A stretch of 64,000 nt of DNA. It comes from Buxus sempervirens (Eukaryota; Streptophyta; Magnoliopsida; Buxales; Buxaceae). Positions 56,901-64,000 of the stretch are shown piece by piece. The notes under the pieces are model-generated. The model did not search any database, was not told where the DNA came from, and was given only the letters and a program-made list of their open reading frames with translations. The first letter of the stretch is position 1. The number at the start of each line of letters is the position of its first letter. A program made the position numbers and the translations under genes. Location of the stretch: NCBI GenBank assembly GCA_947561395.2, contig OX387182.1:56877283-56941282 (forward strand). Direction: 5' to 3'.

Positions 56901-59900
56901 ATCCTCCATGAAGGTTTTAACTTTATCAAGCCCTTTAAGTGAGTTCCTCCTAACCACTTTTATTAAAATCCTCCATGAAGGTCATTACGTGTCAAGACAT
57001 TTGGCATGCCAGTTCAACAGTCAGCAGAGTTCATCAATAGTTGCCCTTCCTAAGTTTCATTGTGCATGAACAATGGTTAAGAACTGAATCACTTTGTCTA
57101 CATTTAAATGGCTTGATAACATGTTCAAAGGATGAGTTATCTAAGATGTTGAAATGGATATTTAAAATTAACAGGAAATATAAGACGAGGAACAGAGGTT
57201 ATCCAAGAGAATGCAGTAGTAGGCTAGTAGCGTCAATAGGATATCAAATAAAAGATAGTATGTTAAGATTGTTTGGACTTTTAAAATGGAGGCCTCATTA
57301 GGCACCTGTAAGAAGTGCAAATGAGTTCACATTGCAGCATCCAAAAATAGATGAAAATACTAGAAAAGATAATGATGGAGTTACTCAGGAATGATTTGAG
57401 TATACATAATCTAACTAATGAGATGATTTTTGAGAAACCAGTATGGCATAGCAGAATTACCTTTCCAGACTACTAAAGGCCCGGATATAGTTTGGTCGGA
57501 CATGAATTGAGTACATGTAATCCAACTGAAAAAATGATTTTTGAGAAACTGGGTGGAGCAGAATTATTGACCCCGTCTCCTAGGCTCCTAGCTGGGATAA
57601 GGAATTTTTTTTTTTAATCTATCATTGACATCATCATAAGCCAGTTCCCACCTAGTGGGATTGGCGACACAAATCTTGTCTCTCCATCCTGCCCTATCAA
57701 AAATTAAGATGCTTTTTAAATCAGCTACTGACTAATCCTCATCCTATGCAATCATTTTTATTTGGTAAAAAGGATTAAGACTAGTTTGTAAGTAGAACCT
57801 ATTGTTTAAATTTGGTTTCTTATTTGCCACTATTCTACTTCTAATAACTGCTAATCAACTATTGAAGCCCATAAAGAAGATAAAGTCCCATGAGTTCTGT
57901 GGCAACAAAATCTCACTTTTAATTCATCAGGATCTGGCTAGCTTTAAACAATCCAAAACAATTTCTCTTAATTTCACATTCAACAGCTTTATATGGAGAT
58001 TCCATACATCAATGATCATTATTGGAGAATCTGAAAATTCCCTAGGCAGGCAAGTCAATTTTTTGTCCATATTTGCAATTCCAGGCAGGCTACTACGCTT
58101 CTTGTACCCTGAGAAGAGGCTACACTAAACCATTCCATGAATTGCTCTAAAATTTGTCTGAGAACTTGCTTGGTTATTAGAGGTCCTCCAATTCAATTCA
58201 TATATTGGCAATCATCTACAGCTTCATACCCAAAAGATCATGTACACAAAGACATGTTCAACGTCTAGAGAGATTTTTTTTGTTTTTATTTTCATTTGGA
58301 CAGGATTGCAGGTTAAAAGAATAGATTCACGATTAAAGTTTTTCCAACTTTGTGATTGAGCTGATGTAAGTTGTTCCTGCAATGTAGTGAAATTGTGACT
58401 GGTACCAAGATGGTTGACTTTCCCGAACAGGGTAGTTAATTCTAAGTTGATAAAGATATCAATTGGAACTATCCAAAAGTCAGTGGTGAAATCAGTCAAG
58501 CATGCATAGGAAGCTCTCCAACCAGTCAAGTAAGCATAGGAAGACTCTCCAGCCTCCGAGCACAACAAAACATCAGAACAAAGTATAATTGAGATGATTG
58601 GGAATTCACACATTTAATTAATATTTACACAAATGTATCACTGGAAATCCCCAACAAAGACATCAATGATTACAATGCAAGAACTATAAGGGACCTATAT
58701 TTTCCAAGATGGCCTCATAAATCTGCCCGATGCTTGGCAGGGTTGCACTGAACAAAAGATCAATAATCCATGTGGTCAAATGCCCAAAGACACATGCATA
58801 AAAACCACAAAAGCACAGGTGATCCTCCTATGGTTCACATGTTACAAAGTACAAAAAAATACAAATCTGTCCTTTGTTTATGTATAAAATGTGTGTCGTG
58901 TGTGTGTGCACGTGTCTGCCACAAAGCACAATCAATGCTCCCTGCGACATCAAAGATAATAAATTACCAGAAAATATAACTGGAGTCTGGACTCCTTGAA
59001 ATATCACAATTTGCCCTCCTTCGTGTGCATGAATGGGTGTAGTGCACATGAGAGAGAGAGAGAGATAGGGTATGTGCATGAGAGAGAGAGATAGAGAGAG
59101 AGAGAGAGATAGGGTATCACACATTGCAGCCTCTATGGTATAGATGAAAATTGCTAATAGATAACAATTAAAGTTAGTTTGTTCTGAAAGGTAACATCAA
59201 TGTTTGAGACTACCCAGCACCAAAAATCACAGCCAACCAAAAATGTAATGCCTTTTAGTAACTTTAAGTGAAGGGTCCTTGATTCAGTAATCGAACATAA
59301 GGAAATATCCTTCAAATATAGATCTAAAAATGACGGAAATCCGAACATCCACAAAAATCAGAAGGTGCAATGCCAGAAGAAAACTTTCTTACATCAGTTG
59401 AACAGCCATTGCTGGGGGAAACCATTTCCTTAATTTGTCGAACTGTGCTATTCCTTGAACTGCACTGACTGGGATAGCAAAGAAAATTGTAACAAGAGAT
59501 GCTGCAATGAAGGCTCCAAGTCTGTGCAGTGGCAGATACTCATATGGAATAGACAAATTCTTCCATAACACATCCCTTGGTTCTGGAGCTACTTCTGTTA
59601 TCCATAGAAGTGGATCCGCATGCTGCGGAGATTGGGCAGCAAGTGTAGCACCAGACCGAGATTTGAATGATACAAATGCAACAGGCAACTCCTGAACCCC
59701 AAAAAAAACCCAAAAAAAAACAAAAATAAAAATTAACAATATATGCCTACCAACAGTGGAAACAATTTTGTTAGGAAAAGTGAGCTTTCCTGCTTTATGA
59801 AAAACATTCATGCGAAGAATAGAGAAATATAAAGAAGCAATCATACGTAGTAGATGCGAACAAATCAAAAGGCAATGTACAAGGTAGAGAGACCAAGATT

Positions 59901-62900
59901 TACAAATGAAAAGGTGAAAACTTTGAGTTGTAAATCAATCAACCAATAACTAAATGCCTTGTACCAACCATGGTTCAAAGTATCATATCGACGTGCGTAT
60001 CGGACAATCCAAAAATGGAAACGTATCGAGGATACGCACAAATACGCACTAAAATGGTGGATACGGTGGATACATAGAACAAAACCTATCTAGATAGAAA
60101 GATAAGTTAAAAATATGTCAAATAAACATGGTTTTAGCATTATAGGGCTATACAAAGAGTATTTATGCATTATAGAAACATATAGGCATACGCGAAAATG
60201 AATGATAATTATAATAAGAGCTATAAAAAGGCTATATAAACCAATAAATGAAGTGAGAAAATTCATTCATATAATGTAAGCAACACACTAAGTCAATAAC
60301 ACTTAAAACATCAAAATCAACAATATAAAACTGCCATAGCACAACATTCTCTATAACTGATTGCATACAAATATTTGGTTCCAAAATCCAGACATGCAAA
60401 GCTACCCCATGGTCAAACCATGTAAATGGCATCACCCAACATCCCAACCTCTCTTAGGAAAAGAAGCAGAACCCAAACATCAAATTTAATAAAAATAAAA
60501 TTTTTTTCCCATATTTTTAATTAATATTCTGCAAAAACAATTATTAAAAATAATTTTATTGACGAAAAAATTGCAAGAATCATGGGGGTGATAGATCAGC
60601 CCCATATGCATCTTATATAAAAAAATTGAACACAAACCATTAAGTTTTATATAATTTTTTTCAAAAAAAAAAAAGGGTATTTTCGTAACTTTTTTCATAT
60701 TGCAAAAGATTTGATTTTTTACTCAAAAACGCAATTTTGATCTATGGATTTCACTTGAAATTGATAGATTTATACAAAACATTGTCAAACCATGCTTAAA
60801 TATGAAAAAAAAATGATTTATATTGAAAAAAAATTAAAAATCTAAAATACCTTCAAAACTGTAGACGATTTTGATTTCTGTTGCTTGATTCGTTCTTTGA
60901 AGTTGTTTTGCAAAAATTGTAGTATTAATTAGGTTGCAAAAAGGTAGATAACAATGGGGTTTCATGGATTTTGGAATGGGTTTCTCAGTAAAGAGTTATC
61001 TTCCAAGTTACTTTTTTAGCCTTTTTTACCCTTTTTATCGACTGTATTGACTCGATACAGTCGATACAGGTCGATACAAGGTCGATACGGGTCGATAAGA
61101 CCTATTTCGCGAAACGGTAGTGTGTATCGTGCCGTTAGATTGTGGGCAATTTCAAATCCTTTCCTTTCTAACAATATGGGTATTCAAATCCTTTCCTTTG
61201 TAACCATATCCATGTTCTTTTGGTCTTTTCCTCACCCTTACAGATCATTCAAATATTCAATGATTAATCCTCACACCTTCTCATAATTGCTGCCTTGGGT
61301 CTTCGCTTTACAAATTACATGTCTAAATCATCTTACTGCTTGCATTATCATCTATTTGGACAATACTTAACCCACTCACAAATATGTTCATTCCATACCT
61401 TAATGACCATCTTGTAGAAGCAGTCAAATAGTTTGAGTGAGACCTGCCGATCACATAACAACCAAGAAATGCCTCTCCATTTAAGCCATCCAACTCTTAT
61501 TTTTTGTTGAACATCCTCATCATTATCCCACAATAATGTAACTTTTAGGATTCTTTTGAATCTCAATTCTTAACATTCATTCAACTTTACCATTATTTAG
61601 ACTACAGTTGTACTTGATATAACTGATTTTAGTTCAACTTATTTTAAAACCTTTTGATTCCAAAATATCCTTCCAAAACTCCAATTTTGCATTGAATCCC
61701 CCAATAATTTGGTCCATCAAACCTACATCATCTGCAAATAACATATATTAAACCTACCCTTTTTATATGACTAGTTAATTCAAACATAGGTAGTCAAAAA
61801 TATAAACGCTCAGCTGACCCTCGGTGTGAACCTAGCTTTCTTGGGAACTAATTTTTCTCCCCGTTTGCTGCTTTTAACCTAGCTAGCTCTCTCTCACACA
61901 TCTCTGATAACTTCAATGCATCTTCTTCGTGCTTATTTTCCACCAAATGTCCACTAAATTAACTCTTTGGGGACTCTGTCAGATAGGTCAACAAAATCCA
62001 TGTGATAGTCTATATTCTTCTATCTAAACTTTTCTGCTAATTTATTTAAGAAGATTGCCTCAATCGTAGACCACGTGGCACAAAATCAAACTGATATTCT
62101 GATACCTTTTGCCTCTATACTCATTCTCTACCAAGCTAGAGATTTTTTATCAAATCTGGCCTGATCTCACATGTTCTCTTCAGATCTACAGTATGCAAAT
62201 ACTGTAGCTCTGGCAGCAGATTTGGAGTTTAAAATTGCTCAGGGGCGCATGCATTAAAATTTGATTTTTCCCATTTTGAAAGTTATAATCTAATTACATC
62301 TCACCAGTTCATTTTATCAACTAATGATCACATCATCACAACACATATTGGTTACTTAAATTTGTCTTGTCTTGGATAAAGGAATTTTGTTTTATATTGA
62401 GATATTGATGTGTATTTATGTATAATTTAATATTTACAGAAATTTCACTGAAGATTTTTCAATAACCACCAATTCTTCCTAAAGCAGGAAAAAGAGTTTG
62501 TCAAAACAAAAATTTTCCCCGAACTCTTCTGCAAAATGTTTTCCATAAAGCCAAAAATATTAGCAAAATGAAAGCACAAGACTTTGGTAGTCCTATCAAG
62601 AAGATGAAATAAAAACAAAAATTAGTATGAAAAGAGAAAAAGCCAGCAATGTCTAAATTGAATCTTAATTAAGATATTAATTGGCCACAAGAACTATTTG
62701 AAATAAACTGAAATTTTATAGTCTCTCAATGAAATTGAGGATGATATTAAGCTTTAAAATACACCTCATGCATGTTAAAAAAAATTTCATTATACTTCAG
62801 AGTTCAGAACAGAAATATGTGGAAGTGTTCTACTGCTAATATGTACATGGATGTTTCTGTAGGTGATGGGAGCTTAGGGTTTCTATGGTTGGAGATATAT

Positions 62901-63444
62901 TGAGGGGCTATGGAGGTTCATGATCGAGGTTTAGGATGTATTATTCTGAGTAGCATTTTGTTTATTGCATAGGTTTTACTGTACATTCCATCTTCTGTTA
63001 TATATATATATATATATCTACATGGATGAAAAAGAGATTGTTGATCTAATGCATAAAACCAAAAAGGCATGCATGAATACCATACCACCTAAATTTCAAC
63101 TATTATATAACCTTGTCCACATAAAAGAAAATCATACCATTTTTTTTTTTGGAGGATGCTTTCACGTTGCAAATGGATATTATATGACAAAGTTCTCGAA
63201 GCCTGTCCTAAAGTTCAACCATTATATGACCTTGTCCACATAACAGAGACCATACCTTTTGTTTGAGGATGTTTCCACATTGCCAATGGCGTATTATATG
63301 ACAAAGTTCTCGAAGCTTGTCCTCGTACACCGACATTTTTGCAGCATCTTCTCGAAATACATTCAAAAACATGGATACTTTGCTTTGTTTTGAGACCACA
63401 GATCTTCTTCTCAAGCCCTCTATCTTTCTTGCAATAGATGATGC
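47841..63444 (-). CDS. CSC1-like (OSCA/DUF221) ion channel gene, 5' end outside the window
   Basis: Six exons on the minus strand, in order 63256-63444, 59393-59691, 56116-56395, 55477-55756, 52079-52312 and 47841-47996, join in phase with GT-AG introns of 0.36-4.1 kb. The product resembles plant CSC1-like membrane proteins, closest in my memory to Arabidopsis At3g54510. CSC1/OSCA proteins are multi-pass osmo- or mechanosensitive cation channels. Visible blocks: ELPVAFVSFKSR, APEPRDVLWKNL, VTGYLPSV, ACNMVFYFLVGNVFFLSLLSGS, LPYYRVIP, ETCGQYWPYIHHYIF, and the acidic C-terminal tail. The N-terminal membrane segments are beyond 64000. The exon at 55477-55756 carries one extra base, so this allele may be non-functional unless that is a sequence error. 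Confidence 0.85.
47997..49272. repeat. Parental last-intron segment (source of the array units)
   Basis: The start of the last intron as read from its 3' end. It matches 1416-2672 and 31644-35962 until CATGCCAGCAAA at 49272, where similarity stops abruptly: this is the duplication breakpoint. Confidence 0.8.
49273..52078. other. Remainder of the CSC1-like last intron
   Basis: Single-copy in the window and AT-rich. No gene or clear transposon was recognised; open frames up to 90 codons lack domains. Confidence 0.55.
52079..52312 (-). CDS. CSC1-like gene, exon with the last membrane segments
   Basis: The exon is 234 bp (78 codons), phase 0 at both ends: acceptor TTTTCAG|ATTCAAG and donor CCAG|GTATTT. 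It reads IQDVYEIAYETCGQYWPY..., IGLFGLKSNPAAS and CKMRFLPTFYRFPIQ. It contains two hydrophobic stretches. Confidence 0.85.
53370..54660 (+). mobile_element. hAT-like element remnant with an acidic/Gly-rich ORF
   Basis: The left end GGTTCAAAAAATCATATCGA and the part after the nested LTR (53694-53815, AATCCAAAAATGGA..., GGTGGATA..., ACAAAACGTATTTAGAT) match the start of the repeat at 59970. Further on, an open frame (to 54331) has D/E runs, GGGG blocks and TRRPIGRLSSVAKN. A second open tail ends YEQFVRDYETWNQHYIY at a stop near 54650. This resembles the low-complexity C terminus of plant hAT-family transposases. The core domains are missing, so the family call is inference. Confidence 0.42.
53393..53689 (+). 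repeat. Copia-type solo LTR fragment, nested
   Basis: The fragment includes GTTCAAATGGAGAGG and the U5-like stretch TTGTGGATATAGGCAC...AACCACATAAA, typical of plant copia LTRs, and ends TTCAACA. It separates ATCATATCGA from AATCCAAAAATGG, which are adjacent in the related repeat at 59980-60020. The left border is approximate. Confidence 0.6.
55477..55756 (-). CDS. CSC1-like gene, exon with a one-base frameshift
   Basis: Acceptor TTTTTTCAG|GCAGATTTC and donor AATCAG|GTTAAA are good. The first part reads ADFFITYILTIGLSGFSIEILLPGLLILDF; the second, one frame away, reads VKEHLFGRGEKHKPYLYSLP... to YVVYINQ. The exon is 280 bp where 279 would keep phase with both neighbours. The extra base is in the A5 run at 55666-55670 (T5 in the coding strand). 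Without it the two parts align with the family without a gap. Either a real loss-of-function change or a homopolymer sequencing error. Confidence 0.82.
56116..56395 (-). CDS. CSC1-like gene, exon (RSN1/DUF221 7TM core)
   Basis: Acceptor CCTGCAG|ACCAGC; donor GCTCAA|GTAAGC. It is 280 bp (one base completing the previous codon, then 93 codons). It reads PALSSIVTGYLPSVILNA..., EIKACNMVFYFLVGN and ends FSVAAQ. Three hydrophobic segments belong to the channel core. Confidence 0.85.
57041..57420 (+). mobile_element. RTE-type LINE fragment (C-terminal ORF2)
   Basis: The degenerate frame contains MLKWIFKINRKYKTRNRGY and VASIGYQIKDSMLRLFGLLK-RP, which match the C-terminal end of plant RTE LINE ORF2 (LRWM..., GVASIGDK...LRWFGHV.RRP). 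A stop follows RPH. There are no RT motifs here; this is a 5'-truncated remnant. Confidence 0.65.
58893..59113. repeat. GT and GAGA microsatellites
   Basis: GTGTGTCGTGTGTGTGTG at about 58890-58909 and two GA-rich blocks (59050-59067, 59081-59110) separated by a repeated GATAGGGTAT(G/C). They lie inside an intron. Confidence 0.8.
59393..59691 (-). CDS. CSC1-like gene, exon with APEPRDV block
   Basis: Acceptor GGGTTCAG|GAGTTG; donor CTGAT|GTAAGA. It is 299 bp: 99 codons plus two bases completed by the next exon. It reads ELPVAFVSFKSRSGATLAAQ, APEPRDVLWKNLSIPYEYLP, one membrane segment, then GIAQFDKLRKWFPPAMAVQL. No damage was seen. Confidence 0.88.
59970..61140. mobile_element. Non-autonomous hAT-like repeat with CGATAC-rich ends
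   Basis: It begins near GGTTCAAAGTATCATATCGA and ends in a stretch of GTCGATACAGGTCGATAC-like repeats (61036-61130). Both ends are rich in TATCG/CGATA motifs on opposite strands, as in several plant hAT families. The first about 120 bp match 53370-53830. Exact TIRs and TSD were not found. No ORF. Confidence 0.45.
61340..62095 (-). mobile_element. RTE-type LINE reverse transcriptase fragment
   Basis: Read on the minus strand, degenerate ORF2 pieces appear in the right order: STIEAIFLNKLAEKFR and HMDFVDL near 62080-62000 (family: STTEAIFLLR...HMVFIDLEKAYD), LFADDVGLMDQIIGGFN near 61740 (the catalytic FADD), then DNDEDVQQKIRVGWLKWRG and CDRQVSLKL near 61530-61430. Several stops and frameshifts break it. 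Confidence 0.75.
63088..63321. repeat. 119-bp tandem duplication overlapping an exon end
   Basis: 63088-63206 and 63207-63321 are similar copies (CCTAAA(T/G)TTCAAC(T/C)ATTATAT..., ACAAAGTTCTCGAAGC(C/T)TGTCC). The second contains the last part of the CSC1-like exon and its donor; the first is a decayed copy with an A10 (T10 on plus) run in place of the LKQK codons. Confidence 0.75.
63256..63444 (-). CDS. CSC1-like gene, first visible exon
   Basis: The exon is 189 bp (63 codons), phase 0. Acceptor GAGTCAG|GCATCA; donor CAAAAG|GTATGG. It reads ASSIARKIEGLRRR..., VYEDKLREL, IIRHWQCGNILKQK and joins directly to ELPVAF of the next exon, as in related proteins (...LREKELPVAF). It belongs to the cytosolic loop before the 7TM core. 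Confidence 0.78.
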
Positions 63445-64000
63445 CTGACTCTGTATATATTATTATACAACTGATCTTAATCAACAAAGAGAAAAGATAA
63501 CAAGTCCATAGGTCACCTTCAGCAAAGGCGCAAGTATGTTGGAAAAATGCTAAAATAAAATTTCAATATCTTTTACACACCACAATGCACCATAGAAAAT
63601 GCACACAACACATCCAATATGTTTATCCTGAAGCAACAAGGACTAGGAAACATGTTGATGTCTCATAGGAAAAGTTGTGTCCTCCAAACTCCAAAAAACC
63701 ATTTCCCATATAAGAAGATTGGGCAAGAAGTAGAAGAAGACTCCTTACAACAAAATGAAATTTTATTGGCCTTAGAGAGGATTTAAAGTTGGAAGAGAGA
63801 GGGAGGCAAAAAAAGCCTCAAGATGCTTAAGAGTTTTAAAACAACAATAACAATGACGAATGCTTGATCCAAACTAGTTGATGTTGGCGACATTACTTGT
63901 CAAAAAACCATACCTTTATTCAGACTACAAGCATCTAAACCATTTATGACAAACTATGTCTAGGTTCCTTCTCAATCTTCTCACACATCTACCTCAACAT
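63445..64000. other. Intron region at the right edge
   Basis: No further CSC1-like exon could be confirmed. A possible 33-bp exon on the minus strand near 63512-63544 (between TTTTAG and AAG|GTGACC) is in phase but too short to support. Upstream exons must lie beyond the window. Confidence 0.4.

Larger units (their letters stand above)
56396..59392. other. CSC1-like intron with an RTE fragment and GA repeats
   Basis: The intron is 3.0 kb. Apart from the RTE piece and the microsatellites near 58895-59113 listed separately, no gene was recognised. AAGCCAGTTCCCACCTAGTGGGATTGGC near 57640 resembles a plant LINE tail, also seen near 29229 and 45428. Confidence 0.6.
59692..63255. other. CSC1-like intron with hAT-like repeat and RTE fragment
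   Basis: The intron is 3.56 kb. Besides the two transposon pieces, a TA run (63000-63018) and a 119-bp duplication (63088-63321), no gene was recognised. Confidence 0.65.

Noticed and set aside
63512-63544. A 33-bp in-phase micro-exon upstream of the first CSC1-like exon seen
   Set aside because: Splice-like borders exist, but the 11 codons could not be matched with confidence to the family; left unannotated as CDS.

Overview
This is a nuclear genome window from a flowering plant, most likely a eudicot with a large, repeat-rich genome. Evidence: plant-only families (DUF247/UPF0481, CSC1-like/OSCA), GT-AG introns of several kb, and plant LTR, CACTA, PIF/Harbinger and RTE elements. The species cannot be fixed from the sequence. 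No tRNA, rRNA, CRISPR array or prokaryotic gene was seen.

Layout. (1) 1-1379: 3' end of a Ty1/copia element (RNase H tail, LTR). It sits inside a truncated copy of the last exon of a CSC1-like gene. (2) 1380-49272: a tandem array whose unit is about 9.6 kb once later insertions are removed. In order, each unit holds: last CSC1-like exon (minus), part of its last intron, an orphan copy of the DUF247 3' flank, a complete DUF247 gene (plus), an unrecognised exon-like ORF (minus), and 3.2-3.4 kb of AT-rich spacer. Two full units (DUF247 genes at 4725-6092 and 41497-42867) and a third partial one are visible. (3) Unit 1 carries a stack of insertions at 7672-28253: a roughly 2.67-kb solo-LTR-like element (TSD CCATC) split by a complete 17.9-kb Ty3/gypsy Tat/Ogre-type retrotransposon (9670-27577, TSD CAAGG). 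Unit 2 keeps the empty site near 44438. (4) Unit 2 has its own insertions: a 3'-truncated CACTA element (32510-about 35605) and a PIF/Harbinger-like element (36622-40260, TSD TTA). (5) 47841-63444, minus strand: the parental CSC1-like membrane channel gene, six exons visible with the 5' end outside the window. Its introns hold hAT-like, copia-LTR and RTE-LINE debris.

The Tat element has near-identical LTRs (four substitutions and two 1-base indels noticed by eye). It carries PBS, a tandem-repeat leader, gag, protease, RT/RNase H/second RNase H/integrase, an antisense spliced ORF resembling the DUF7745 family, and a PPT. Gag and protease are separated by one in-frame stop; protease and RT by a -1 step at an A9 run.

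Functionally, the host genes are two DUF247 paralogs and one CSC1-like gene that converges on them. The array was apparently born by a break inside the last intron of the CSC1-like gene, so every unit drags along that gene's terminal exon. The parental CSC1-like gene itself shows a one-base frameshift in the exon at 55477-55756.
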